Source of the DNA: Planctomycetaceae bacterium
GTDB taxonomy: Bacteria; Planctomycetota; Planctomycetia; Planctomycetales; Planctomycetaceae
Assembly (NCBI GenBank): GCA_020638955.1
Contig: JACKHO010000009.1
Location: forward strand, 62,001-126,000
Reading direction: 5' to 3'
Length of the DNA stretch: 64,000 bases
The notes below the pieces were generated by a model. The model ran no database searches. It was given only the letters and a program-made list of their open reading frames with translations, and was not told where the DNA came from. The translations under genes and the position numbers were made by a program. Positions within the stretch are counted from its first letter, which is position 1, and every line of letters starts with the position of its first letter. Below, piece by piece: positions 17,371-27,600 of the stretch.

Positions 17371-19191
17371 ATGAATCAACCAGAAGATCAACCACGGACT
17401 TCACGTGGTTACCGCATCTTACTAATCGGTTTCGGCTGCCTCGTCGGCGGATTGGCCCTTGGTCGATGGATCTCCAGCGGGACAGAGGTCGATGAACTGC
17501 AATGGCAGAATATCGATGAACTGCACCGCATACACATGGTTCCCAGCAGCTATAATTTTGTTGAAAGCAACAAGTCGTATGAGAAGCAATTACTGGCGCT
17601 CATTCATGATCAGCTCTTGAATTATGATCCAGTCAAAGATCAATTAGTGCCTGGACTTGCAAAGACGTATGAGGTCTCCCCAGACGGCTTAAGATGGACG
17701 TTTCGGCTCCGTGACGCTCATACTCCAGACGGATCCAAACTAACCGCAGACGACGTTGTCTTTTCCTTCAACCTCTGTCTCGATTCCCGGTTTGACTGCA
17801 AGCAGCGAGGAAATCTCGTCCTCGGCAACAAGCCAATCAAGGCATCTGCTGTCTCTCCATTGACCGTTCAATTCGATCTACCTCAACCGTTTCATTCCTT
17901 CGATTGGGCGCTTGCTGGGGTCACGATCGTACCCAGTAAAACGTACTCGAAGGTGGCTGAAACGCCTGAGACGTTTCGGCAGGCCGTTGGAGTGCAACAG
18001 CCGGAAGCAGAGTTCATGCTTGGTTTCGGTCCTTACTACGTCGACACGCAGGATACACAAGAGGTACGTCTCGTTCGCAACGACCGATTCTGGGGTCGTA
18101 CAGATGAGCGCATACCACGCCCATATCTGAAGCGAATCACGCTTGTGCTGCGAAACGAGGATGTTACGTCGAATCTCGATTTTCTACACAATGACCGCTA
18201 CGTCTACAGAATGGTCGGTCCCATGGAGGCCGGACACTTGAAGGAGAACACACAGTTTGAAATTCTCGATCGTGGTTTAAGTGGCTGGTGCACGTTCTTT
18301 TGGGTCAACCAGAATCCACACGCGCCTTGGGGCAAGGAGTACCCGAAGCGATTGGAACTGTTCCAAAACGTGGCGTTTCGACGTGCACTGGCGCATGCTA
18401 TTGACCGTCAAGAAATCGTACACAGAGTATATGAAGGCTATGCTGAACCGCTATATGGTCCCGTGTCGCCAGTTTACGGTTGGGCTGCCTCGTCAACGGT
18501 GCTTGAAGAAGTGACGCCAGAGACCAATGTTCAAGCTGCGTTGTCAGAACTCGCTGAACTCGGCGTTCTGCCCGGTGAACCCGATGCCGATGGCAAACGA
18601 TGGCTTACGTATGAAGAGGTCGGAGGCCGGATCCCGTTGGAGATTGAGATTCGTACATCCAAGGACGAAGAGGACCGTCGGCGTAAAACAGCGGAGGAGA
18701 TCAAGTCCCAACTCAACGAAATCGGTATTCGAGTCAAGGTCGTCGAGGAACGGTTTGGCGAGATGGTGACGCGCCTGGATAAAACGTTCGATTATGAGGC
18801 TGCAGTCATGTTGCTCAGTGGTGCGCCCAATCCAACGACACTCAAATTCTTCTTCGAAAGCTCAGGGCCGATGCACTTTGTAAATCCGTACCAGAAGTCT
18901 CCTGCCACCGAATGGGAACGCTCAGTCGACGAGTACTTCCATACATTTGCAACGTCACCCGATCCGGTTCAGCGCGAACGTGCCATTCTTGAACTTCAGA
19001 AGACGTGGTCGGCGGCGCAGCCAGCGTTTCACCTCGTGGTTGACCGAAAGCTCGTTGCCGTTCGCCGCGACTACGAAGTTAACGGTATCGCTCTAACGGG
19101 TCGAGCGAGCGATCCGATCCTCGACCGTACCGTCATTGAAAATGTTCGACTGCGGAGGATTGCTCATCGTGACAAAGTCGGTGCGTGGTAA
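17371..19191 (+). CDS. ABC transporter substrate-binding protein, family 5 (Opp/Dpp/Nik-like), membrane-anchored
   Basis: The protein of about 606 residues is a solute-binding protein of the peptide/nickel class: LVPGLAKTYEVSPDGLRWTFRLRDAHTPDG, LTADDVVFSFN, FRRALAHAIDRQEIV and the late IEIRTSKDEEDRRRKTAEEIKSQLNEIGIRV are typical. Instead of a lipobox signal it carries an N-terminal helix (ILLIGFGCLVGGLALGRWI), so it is probably anchored. The start is set at ATG 17371; an in-frame GTG at 17362 adds three residues. It heads a five-gene importer and overlaps the next gene by about 23 bp. The ligand cannot be read from the sequence; peptides, nickel chelates or other oligomers are possible. Confidence 0.9.
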   Translation: MNQPEDQPRTSRGYRILLIGFGCLVGGLALGRWISSGTEVDELQWQNIDELHRIHMVPSSYNFVESNKSYEKQLLALIHDQLLNYDPVKDQLVPGLAKTYEVSPDGLRWTFRLRDAHTPDGSKLTADDVVFSFNLCLDSRFDCKQRGNLVLGNKPIKASAVSPLTVQFDLPQPFHSFDWALAGVTIVPSKTYSKVAETPETFRQAVGVQQPEAEFMLGFGPYYVDTQDTQEVRLVRNDRFWGRTDERIPRPYLKRITLVLRNEDVTSNLDFLHNDRYVYRMVGPMEAGHLKENTQFEILDRGLSGWCTFFWVNQNPHAPWGKEYPKRLELFQNVAFRRALAHAIDRQEIVHRVYEGYAEPLYGPVSPVYGWAASSTVLEEVTPETNVQAALSELAELGVLPGEPDADGKRWLTYEEVGGRIPLEIEIRTSKDEEDRRRKTAEEIKSQLNEIGIRVKVVEERFGEMVTRLDKTFDYEAAVMLLSGAPNPTTLKFFFESSGPMHFVNPYQKSPATEWERSVDEYFHTFATSPDPVQRERAILELQKTWSAAQPAFHLVVDRKLVAVRRDYEVNGIALTGRASDPILDRTVIENVRLRRIAHRDKVGAW

Positions 19192-20098
19192 GCTCATGAG
19201 AGGACTAAAGCGATTTGCAACATCAATTCTTGTCCTTATGGTGTTTGGCGCATCGGCTGTCACACTTTCATTCTATATCGTCAGCCTGACGGACGAGCAA
19301 GCCGACGACAGGCTTCGAATGAGCGACATTCCACCACCACCTCCTAAGCCTTTTGCCTCGCGTTACACTCTCTGGGTAAAGACGGTGATCGGCTCAGGGC
19401 TGACGGACTTCGGGAGTTCCCACACAGGCCCTGTGAAGAACGTTATCGCCAATCGCCTCCCCGTAACGGCGACCGTCGGACTTCTGAGTTGGACCCTGGC
19501 TTGGGGCTTGGGACTCGCATTAGCGGTTTCTCTGGCAACTCATTGGAGTGAGTGGGCAGAGTTTCACCAGAAGCGCATCTATCCCATTGCTCATGCAGTC
19601 CCATCCCTTGTCGTCGTGATCCTCTTCTACCTCCTGCTCATTCAGTTCAACCCTCGACCAGACCATTTCCTTCGCGCCAGCGTAGGGATTGCCAGTTTGG
19701 TCGTTCTGATGCTGCCCGCGACCACGGCCTTGTGGCTGAATGGAATTCAGCGAATCATGCAGCAGGAATACATTCGGGTAGCACGAGCACGCGGAATTGC
19801 TCCCATCGCTGTTTGGTGGCGGCACGTGCTCCCAAATGTTGTCGTTTCGTCGGGCGTGCTCACGCAGGCCGTATTCAGCTTAGCAGGGCTGATAGTTGGC
19901 TCCGCATTCGTGGAAGGTGTGTTTCGACTAGGAGGGGTCGCCGAAGCATTCATTGAAGCGGCTACGAGAGGCCAGGCGGAACTGGCAGGCGTTGCCACGT
20001 TGCTCTATTTCCTGGTGCTATCTACTGGAGTACTGCTGGCAGAGGGCCTCGCCATTTACCTCAATCCTGACGGAGATCATGTTCATGCAGACTCCTAG
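19169..20098 (+). CDS. ABC transporter permease, OppB/DppB-like
   Basis: This inner-membrane permease has about six helices. The coupling-loop region EYIRVARARGIAPIAVWWRHVLPNVV is the conserved EAA motif of family 5 permeases, which docks on the ATPases. GTG 19169 is chosen because GGAGG lies at 19154-19158 and the overlap with the upstream stop (19191) suits coupled translation. ATG 19196 is an alternative. The periplasmic loop between helices 1 and 2 is short and Pro-rich (SDIPPPPPKPF), compared with the longer loop of most OppB proteins. Confidence 0.88.
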   Translation: MTKSVRGKLMRGLKRFATSILVLMVFGASAVTLSFYIVSLTDEQADDRLRMSDIPPPPPKPFASRYTLWVKTVIGSGLTDFGSSHTGPVKNVIANRLPVTATVGLLSWTLAWGLGLALAVSLATHWSEWAEFHQKRIYPIAHAVPSLVVVILFYLLLIQFNPRPDHFLRASVGIASLVVLMLPATTALWLNGIQRIMQQEYIRVARARGIAPIAVWWRHVLPNVVVSSGVLTQAVFSLAGLIVGSAFVEGVFRLGGVAEAFIEAATRGQAELAGVATLLYFLVLSTGVLLAEGLAIYLNPDGDHVHADS

Positions 20099-20948
20099 AC
20101 ATCGTCGAGATTGGAAGTCGGCAGGTGCCTGGTTGCTTCTCGGGTTTACCGCTGCAGTCGTGCTAGCACCGCATCGCCTCACTGGAGTTCCAGAACGACA
20201 AGCACAGAGTTTCATGCCGCCGAGTTTGTACCACAGTTCTACGGCCGGGAACGAGTACCTACTAGGAACTGACTATCTTGGTCGATCATTTCTCGCAGTC
20301 CTCGGTGTCGCGGTGAGTGCAACTGCGCAAGTGGCATTGGGAGGAACTGCTGCAGTACTGTTGGGAGTGCTTGTTGTCGGAACCATTCACGGTTCGACAC
20401 AGTCGCGTCTTCTGCGGTCGGCGCTGTCGATGGGTAACCTCGGCGTAATGGCAGTACCGGAGGCCGCCGTGCTTATCACGATCGCAGCCATTTGGCCCCG
20501 AACCGCGACGACATGGCATGTGAATGCGAGCATGATTTCAGTGCTTGTGTTCTTTGCAATTCCACCGGGAGCCAGGTTGATTGCTGAACGCATTCGCGCC
20601 GTGAATAAGTCCGGCTACGTGACTGCTTCCCGTGAATGTGGCGCAACATCCTTGTATACATTCTGGTATGACGTTTGGCCACACCTGACCGAGGATGTGG
20701 CGTGGATCGCGGCCTCTGTTCTACCTCGGTTCGTGGCTGCCGAAGTGGGACTGGCATATTTGGGAGTGGAGTACCGCGAATTCGAAGGACTCGGGAGAAT
20801 TATCGCAAAGAGTTTCAACAACTTAATCGACAGTACGGCGCGATTTCAAATGCTCGTAACGATCGCAGCCATTCTGTGGGTGGCTCTCATTCCTCAAGTC
20901 GTTCTGCATCTGCGCAGCATGCGCGCCTGGAAGGCAGAATCCATATGA
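20085..20948 (+). CDS. ABC transporter permease, OppC/DppC-like
   Basis: This protein of about 287 residues is the second permease. NEYLLGTDYLGRSFLAVLG is the conserved OppC N-terminal motif (LGTDxLGRD), and SGYVTASRECGATSLYTFWYDVWPHL is the EAA loop. The start at ATG 20085 is 9 nt after GGAG (20072-20075); ATG 20079 in the same frame is too close to it. The first codons overlap the end of the OppB-like gene, and the stop overlaps the next ATG (20945). All this points to one polycistronic mRNA. Confidence 0.88.
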   Translation: MQTPRHRRDWKSAGAWLLLGFTAAVVLAPHRLTGVPERQAQSFMPPSLYHSSTAGNEYLLGTDYLGRSFLAVLGVAVSATAQVALGGTAAVLLGVLVVGTIHGSTQSRLLRSALSMGNLGVMAVPEAAVLITIAAIWPRTATTWHVNASMISVLVFFAIPPGARLIAERIRAVNKSGYVTASRECGATSLYTFWYDVWPHLTEDVAWIAASVLPRFVAAEVGLAYLGVEYREFEGLGRIIAKSFNNLIDSTARFQMLVTIAAILWVALIPQVVLHLRSMRAWKAESI

Positions 20949-21901
20949 GTGAAATCCTTAAACTGAGAAACCTCTCGGTCTGCGGTCCGGGGAGCGCTGA
21001 GATCATCAGTGGCATCAACTTGTCGTTGCGGTCCGGAGAGATTCTTGGAATCGTTGGTGAGACTGGCAGTGGAAAGACGACGCTGATCAATAGCATACTA
21101 GGATTATTGCCTAACGGTCTACGTGTCGTTTCCGGGAGCGTGCATGTCACGGACGATGAACAGACAGTCGACCTGCTCAAGCTTAATGGCGAGCAATGCC
21201 GTCGATACCTCGGACTGCAGATCGGCTACGTTCCACAAGACGTTCGCTCGGGACTGAATCCGCTGATGACTGCGCGCGACAGCGTTGAGGAAGGGGCGAG
21301 GAGAAAGGGCGGCCGCTATCAGGAACGAACAGAATCGGCACTCCGTAGGGCTGGACTACCAGAAGACTTTCTGAAACTTGATGCAGACCGACGCCCAGGT
21401 GGCCTCTCCGGTGGACAGTGCCAGCGCGTACTCATCGCCCAGGCAATCGTCAACAAACCCCGCGTACTGTTGCTGGATGAGCCGACTGCTTCGCTCGATC
21501 CACTTGCCCGACACGCTGTCCTTGACACGGTTCGCGGGCTAGCAAGCGAGCACTGTGCAATTCTTCTTGTCACACACGATATTGCCGCCGTGGCTGAAGT
21601 AGGCAATTTCGTCGCTGTGATGTATTGCGGACGGATCGTTGAAATCGGGAGATCCGACGAACTGTTGACTAACCCCAAGCACCCTTACACCCGCGCCTTG
21701 CTTGAATGCGTGCCACGCATTGACCAACGAATGCTGATGAAAGCAATTCCCGGTGAGGCGCCAACATTGGCCTCAGACGTCCCCGGTTGCAAGTTTCACC
21801 CGCGCTGCGCGTTTTGCGAAGAGCAATGCCACTCTGAGGAGCCGGTTCTCCGTGAGATCTCAAATGGTCGATACGTGGCGTGCCATCTTGCAGAGGGATG
21901 A
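20945..21901 (+). CDS. ABC transporter ATPase, OppD/DppD-like
   Basis: This 318-residue ATPase has Walker A GETGSGKT, Q-loop VPQDVRSGLNP, signature LSGGQCQRV, Walker B VLLLDEPTASLD and H-loop LVTHDI. The C-terminal extension PYTRALLECVP...GCKFHPRCAFCEEQCHSEEP is the oligopeptide-binding-protein C-terminal region, whose Cys residues bind an iron-sulfur cluster in characterised DppD proteins. Start ATG 20945 overlaps the previous stop. A longer in-frame upstream extension lies over the permease and is not used. Confidence 0.92.
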   Translation: MSEILKLRNLSVCGPGSAEIISGINLSLRSGEILGIVGETGSGKTTLINSILGLLPNGLRVVSGSVHVTDDEQTVDLLKLNGEQCRRYLGLQIGYVPQDVRSGLNPLMTARDSVEEGARRKGGRYQERTESALRRAGLPEDFLKLDADRRPGGLSGGQCQRVLIAQAIVNKPRVLLLDEPTASLDPLARHAVLDTVRGLASEHCAILLVTHDIAAVAEVGNFVAVMYCGRIVEIGRSDELLTNPKHPYTRALLECVPRIDQRMLMKAIPGEAPTLASDVPGCKFHPRCAFCEEQCHSEEPVLREISNGRYVACHLAEG

Positions 21902-21910
21902 TTTCGTAAC

Positions 21911-22798
21911 ATGAATGAACTTCTCCTAAAGGCCCGAAATCTGAGCTTTTCCTACCCTGGCGCGGCATGCCGCCAATTTCAACTCCGAGTAGATCACCTC
22001 GACATCCACGCCGGGGAAACTCTGGCATTATGTGGTCCGAGCGGTTCGGGTAAATCCACACTTCTCTCGATTCTGGCTGGCACGACACGTCCCAATTCTG
22101 GAGAGGTTCACATCGTGACCAGAAGTGGGCAATTCGACGTTTACAAATGTGGTGCCTCAAAGTGGAGAGAACTTCGCCAGGAGTTTGGCATTGTCTATCA
22201 GGATCCCCGCGAATCCCTTAATGATCGACGTACGGTGTTGGACATAGTCACCGATCCACTGCGCATCCACTGTCTTCCGGACAAGCTGAGTCCAACGCAA
22301 GGGATTCTCGACGGAATTGCCCACTGGTTGCAGCAAACAGGGCCGACTCGATCCCAGGCGCGGCGTGAGATCGTTCTCGACACTTTGAAAAGGGTAGGGA
22401 TTACCACCGAACAGGCTTTCCGTACGCCGCAGCGCCTCTCGGGCGGACAGCGACAACGGGTTGCACTTGCCCGTGCGCTGGTGGCACGTCCGCGGATGCT
22501 GTTTCTTGATGAGCCAACAAGTGCCCTAGATGTCTCCGTCCAAGCGTCAATTACTTCTTTATTGAAATCTGTCCATGATGACGAGCAGCAACTCGCATAC
22601 GTGCTTGTGACACACGATCTCGCACTCGCTCGACAACTGGCTGATCGCATCGCAATTCTTGACAGAGGTTGTATCGTGGAACTCGACACATCCGACAGAA
22701 TACTTGAATCTCCGTCTTCGATGACTGCCCAGCAAATTCTGAGTATTGTTCGATCAACGTCGCATAAACTTCACAGACAGAATCTGAACGACTCGTAA
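21911..22798 (+). CDS. ABC transporter ATPase, OppF/DppF-like
   Basis: This 295-residue partner ATPase starts 9 bp after the DppD-like gene. Walker A is GPSGSGKS, the Q-loop YQDPRESLND, the signature LSGGQRQRV, Walker B MLFLDEPTSALD and the H-loop LVTHDL. An insertion of about 25 residues after the Q-loop (LPDKLSPTQGILDGIAHWLQQ) is longer than usual. The usual Cys-containing C-terminal extension is replaced by a short tail. It completes a canonical importer of binding protein, two permeases and two ATPases. Confidence 0.9.
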   Translation: MNELLLKARNLSFSYPGAACRQFQLRVDHLDIHAGETLALCGPSGSGKSTLLSILAGTTRPNSGEVHIVTRSGQFDVYKCGASKWRELRQEFGIVYQDPRESLNDRRTVLDIVTDPLRIHCLPDKLSPTQGILDGIAHWLQQTGPTRSQARREIVLDTLKRVGITTEQAFRTPQRLSGGQRQRVALARALVARPRMLFLDEPTSALDVSVQASITSLLKSVHDDEQQLAYVLVTHDLALARQLADRIAILDRGCIVELDTSDRILESPSSMTAQQILSIVRSTSHKLHRQNLNDS

Positions 22799-22909
22799 TC
22801 GCTCCCACTGAATGTCCAGAAGGATTCCCAGAGGGGCCAGAGACATTGGATAGCAAACATGTTGGCCCCAGCAACGGTACCTGCCACAGATGCGGATGGA
22901 GATCGCGAA

Positions 22910-23605
22910 TCAGTGCTGCCACCAGTAGGCTACCGCGCCGATGATGATTAACCAGACAAGGCATCCGGATATTGCTCCATCACCTGGCTCCTTCGGGTCA
23001 GAGGGAAACGCCTCCTTCAATCCATTCACCCAAGTTTGGGTCAGTTCACGCTCTACTTTGCTCTGAGCCACGTACCGATCGCCTGCGGCCTCGGCCGATT
23101 TTGTCAATTCGGCCACATGTTGCCGAAATTCGGCGGTTCTATCCTGCGGAACGTCAATCCACGATAAGATCAGCGCGTGGGTTCGGGCCCAAATATTCGA
23201 ACACTTACTCTCATCAGTGAGCATTTCGCTGGCGATGAACACTCGGTACTCGTCAGCGAGTTCTACACCCACCGGCAGTACCCTTTGCAGGTCCCGAAGT
23301 ATTCCAGAGTCTTTCAGTCGTACACTCCTGCAGGCAATCGCAGCCAATGAAAGAACGGCGATATTACACCCAAGCTCAGCGTCACCTGGGCGGTACTCTC
23401 CTTCCTTTGAATTGGAGCAGAATTCATTCTCTGGATCTGCAAGAGACTGAACAAGTTCATGTCCAATTTGTCGTGTCAAGCCGTCAATAAAGTCCGCGTG
23501 CGCTGGTGGCATAGACTGTTCCGTCAATTGCGCACTCACATGCCCAACATAGCCATCCACAAATCGCTGAAGACGTGATTTCAGAGCTTCCGAACGAGTT
23601 GGCAT
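22910..23605 (-). CDS. Tail-anchored protein of unknown function
   Basis: This protein of about 231 residues has a soluble helical body and one C-terminal hydrophobic segment (SGCLVWLIIIGAVAYWW) ending four residues before the stop, so it is probably tail-anchored with its bulk in the cytoplasm. The start MPTRSEAL at 23605 is favoured over an upstream in-frame codon at 23632 because GAGG lies 8 nt before it on the minus strand (23614-23617). No family is recognised. It converges on the ABC operon and diverges from the sigma factor. Confidence 0.6.
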   Translation of the reverse strand: MPTRSEALKSRLQRFVDGYVGHVSAQLTEQSMPPAHADFIDGLTRQIGHELVQSLADPENEFCSNSKEGEYRPGDAELGCNIAVLSLAAIACRSVRLKDSGILRDLQRVLPVGVELADEYRVFIASEMLTDESKCSNIWARTHALILSWIDVPQDRTAEFRQHVAELTKSAEAAGDRYVAQSKVERELTQTWVNGLKEAFPSDPKEPGDGAISGCLVWLIIIGAVAYWWQH

Positions 23606-23622
23606 TTCTCGGTCCTCAACTG

Positions 23623-23865
23623 TTAAACGCATTCTGGAGAATTTACGGAAATACGACCTTGTACAAGGCGGTCCTGGAGAGTCTGACGCACTTCAGCCCA
23701 CTTCGCAGGCTCGAAGTAGCATTGTCCCTGATGGCGACAGTAGCGGACTTTGAAGAAGTACCCCAGCTTGGAAAGTCGCGCCGAGTCTCCCAGTATTTGC
23801 ATACGCACGATGGACCTACTGATTCGAAATGCGATGCCCGGCTGCAAACCACCGATTTGGGGCAA
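23623..23865 (-). CDS. Possible small protein upstream of the tail-anchored gene
   Basis: An open frame of up to 80 codons reads toward and ends 17 bp before the tail-anchored gene. The stretch RLSKLGYFFKVRYCRHQGQCYFEPAKWAEVRQTLQDRLV looks protein-like, but there is no clear start or ribosome site and no family match. The rest of the 23606-24038 gap shows nothing I can support. Confidence 0.25.
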   Translation of the reverse strand: MPQIGGLQPGIAFRISRSIVRMQILGDSARLSKLGYFFKVRYCRHQGQCYFEPAKWAEVRQTLQDRLVQGRISVNSPECV

Positions 23866-24038
23866 AGGGCAGATTTTCCCAAAATTCCGCGCAGTGAACT
23901 CGCCGGAATGTTCCCTTTGAGTTTGTGAGGCTTTGGCCTTGGTAGCACAGAATCCTGGTTACAGCAGGGTTGTCAGGGGATGGATCATTTGTTCACATTG
24001 TTGCCGGGGAATTCTCGGTGTTTCTGGCAGGCGGTCGA

Positions 24039-24623
24039 ATGGATCAATCCGGGGAAGATGAATGGGGTCAACTCCAACCGATTCTTGACGCCGCCCTTGG
24101 TGGAAGCGAACAGGCCTGGGGAGAACTGCTCAGTAACCTGCGACCGCTCCTCAGGTCTCGGGCCAGTCAGTGGGATTTGCCGCAGGCTGACGGCTCTGAC
24201 ATCGTGCAAATGGTGTTTGAGCAGGCTTTGCGTGATAAAGGGCAGTTTCGGGGTCGCTCGATTCCGGAGTTCCTGGGCTGGCTGCTGGCCATCGAAGAGC
24301 ACACGCTCATTGGGTATCGCAAACACCATCAGCGGCAGAAGCGGGATGAGCGGCGCGTTGAACAAGGAAGTCTGCCGTTGCGGAATGCTCAAGATCAACA
24401 GACATCACCCAGTCAGCGGGCCATTAAGGGAGAACAACGACGGCTCCTGCAGGAGGCCATTGAGCAACTGGACGATCGTTACCGGTCAGTCCTGCAATTG
24501 CAGTTCCTTGACGGACTCACTCATCAGGAAATCTCCGAAGTTCTCGGCCTGACGCTCGGTATGGTGGCTCAGAAGAGTCGCGAAGGCATGAAACTCATCA
24601 AGAAGAGTCTGGGAATCCAATGA
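24039..24623 (+). CDS. ECF-type RNA polymerase sigma factor
   Basis: This protein of about 194 residues has sigma region 2 (WGELLSNLRPLLRSRASQWDLPQADGSDIVQMVFEQALRDKGQFRG) and region 4 (LLQEAIEQLDDRYRSVLQLQFLDGLTHQEISEVLGLTLGMVAQKSREGMKLIKK), typical of the planctomycete ECF group encoded beside Ser/Thr kinases. The start MDQSGEDEW at 24039 places region 2 where expected; the frame is open to 23970. The stop overlaps the kinase start (ATGA 24620-24623), so the two are coupled and the kinase probably controls this sigma factor or shares its signal. Confidence 0.88.
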   Translation: MDQSGEDEWGQLQPILDAALGGSEQAWGELLSNLRPLLRSRASQWDLPQADGSDIVQMVFEQALRDKGQFRGRSIPEFLGWLLAIEEHTLIGYRKHHQRQKRDERRVEQGSLPLRNAQDQQTSPSQRAIKGEQRRLLQEAIEQLDDRYRSVLQLQFLDGLTHQEISEVLGLTLGMVAQKSREGMKLIKKSLGIQ

Positions 24624-27600
24624 ACAGCCCCGAACCACCTGTGAATGAAACCAAACTCGATGCGTTGCTGGCCGAAGTGGTCCGGCGACGGGAAGCGGGC
24701 GAACAGGTTGATGTCGAATCGATTTGTGCTGTGCATCCCGATTTCGCTGCATCACTCCGTTCATACTTCCGGGGTGAGGAACTGCTCAAGGCCATGGCGG
24801 CTGATGGTCAAGCTTCCCATAGCGAGACCGATGCCTCCCAAGCCCAGGAAACCATTCGACCCGGTGCCGCGCGCCGGACCGATCTCGATCCAACTCGTCC
24901 TTTTGGTCGCTATGTCATCATCCGGCAACTGGGCGAAGGGGCCATGGGGGCTGTGTATCTGGCGGAGAACCAGAAGCTCGGTCGCCAGGTTGCCTTGAAA
25001 CTCCCGAAGTTGCAGGGACTCGAAGGGAGCGAGTTTGTGCAGCGGTTCTATCGGGAAGCTCGCGCGGCAGCGGCCCTTAAGCATCCCAACCTCTGCCAGG
25101 TTTTCGATGCCGATGAGGTTGATGGGACACCATACATTGCCATGGAGTACCTGGATGGACAACCGTTGTCGCGTTATGTCGGTACGAAGGAATACCTGGA
25201 TCAGCGGCGCGTGGCGACCGTCATGCGGGACGTGGCGCTCGGCTTGGCCCATTGTCATGACTCAGGGCTGTTACATCGGGATCTCAAGCCGGGAAATGTC
25301 ATTATCAGGGAAGATGGTTCCCCCTGCGTGACCGACTTCGGCCTGGCCCGCAGTGTCGATGACACTCAGGAGTCCCGGATTACCCGGGAAGGAACAATCT
25401 TGGGGACGCCGGCCTACATGTCCCCGGAACAGATTGAAGGGAACCCGCAGAAGATTGGGCCTGCCGCGGACATCTATTCCCTAGGCGTGATGCTCTACGA
25501 ACTGCTGACAGGGCAGCTGCCTTTTAGAGGATCGCTCAGGAGCATCATCAGTCAGGCACTGAACAAGCAACCGGAACGACCCTCGAAGATCCGTTCCGCA
25601 GTCGACCCAGATCTCGAAGACTTGTGCCTCAGCATGCTGGAGAAAGATGCCAGCCGTCGGCCGGCATCGATGCAGGCGATTGCGGACACATTGGAGAACT
25701 GGCTGCAGCACACCGCGCCGGAAGCGGTGGCGCAGCGGCAGAAGTCAGACGCGAATCGCGAAAAGCTGGAGGAGATGAAAGCCAAAATCCTGGATCTCGC
25801 CCAGCGTGGCCAGTTTGCCGCCGCTGTCGCAGGGTTGGAGAAAATGATCTCGGTGACCGTCCCCGGTGCCGCTGATTACGTCGCCTGGGCCAAACAGAAG
25901 CTCCCCGAAATTAAGGCGATGCCACAGCAACTGCGGGAGAATGCTCCCACTTTGGTGGCCACTGCGAAGAAGTTCATGAAAATACATGACTACGCTCAGG
26001 CGGCCGAATTGATCACGCAAATTCCACTGGACTTCCGGTCGGAAGTGGCCCAGCGGTTGCTCGATGAAGCAATTGAACTGCAGGACGAATCGGACCTGCT
26101 GTTGATGGATTTGAAGGAGTGCGTTCGCAAGAAGCAGTACGACGGCATTGACGGAAACTTGAAGCGGTTCCTGGAGCTCAAACCGGGGAACAGGTTCGCC
26201 AAGGAACTGAAGGAGACGCTGAAGTCATATGCTCGTGTCCCCGGCCGCCAGCGAAGCTACAAGTTCGACAAGAAAGGCAATCTGCTTCCGTATGCAGAGG
26301 ATCATACATGGAAGGTCTGGTTGGGACTTTCGGCGCTCGTTGGCCTGGTTGTGTTCGGTGTGGCCTACCAGTACATCATGATTTATCTGCGAAGCGAGAA
26401 CCGCACCCTCGCCGTGCAGGTCGACAAGGACTGGCTCGACCAGCAGGGCGGCCAACTGAGCCTGTTGGTCGATGGCGACAAACACACCATTTCCGGTCCC
26501 GGCCTGAACGTGACGGTCACGCTGGGCGAACACGACTTCTCCGTCCAAAGCGGCGACACGGTTGTTCACAATCCGCAGCACTTTGAAATCGTCAAGGGAG
26601 ACACAAGGGTGCTCATTGTTGATGCGAGTGGCGTGCGGCTGCAGGCGCCGGCAGCAGGCTTGGGGCAGGTGCCATCAGAGCCATCCGATGTTGAGCCGGT
26701 CCCGCCCGTCATCGTCGATGCCCCCCTTACGCCGCTGCCGGATGGAGAACCGGGTCTTGTCAAAACACTTGAGGGCCATCCTGGATTCCTTCACCAGATT
26801 TCATTTACGCCAAACGGAAGGCAATTGGTATCCATGAGTGGCGTTGTGGACGGTACAATTAAGGTGACGGATCTGGAATCGGGTGATGTCAAAAGCGAAA
26901 TGGTCGTGCATAACACCTATGCATTTGCGATTCACCCAAATGGAAAGCAATTCGCCATGGGCAGCTTTTCGACTAAACAGTCGGGCCTTTTCGACCTCGA
27001 CACCTGTGTAAAGAAGGTGTCATTCCAATGGGGGTCGCCGGCGTTGTCTATCGATTACTCACGCGATGGACAATTCTTGGCGATGTACCACAGAGGCGAA
27101 CGTGGCATCCTTGTTTACCATTTGACAGACGACGCGACGACTCCCAACGCGACGACTCTTCCCGGATCTAAAACTGGATCGCAAGCAGGCGTTGCATTTC
27201 TGCCAAACAATCTTCACCTGCTTGCCAGTTCCTCAGATTCAACATACGGCACACGCCTGTTTGATGTTGAAACAGGACGTGAGTTAGCTTCTTTCGGGCC
27301 TCAATCTTGCACATCTTCGAATTGGCTCGCCGTCCACCCTTCCGGAAAGGACTTCGTGACAACACAAGGACTGTCACATTTCTCAATTAGTCAGTCGAAG
27401 TTCGTGCGTTCGCTCGGAAGCGGTGATGAGAGGCCCGTCTTCTCGCCCGATGGTCGGCATCTAATATCTGTCAATCCGCAGAACGCCATGATCATTGTCC
27501 GATCATTTCCGCAAGGCAACATCGTTTGGCAAACAAAGACTTCCTCCGCTGATCTTTACCAAATTGCAATTTCTCCCGATGGACGATTTGTTGCGGTTGG

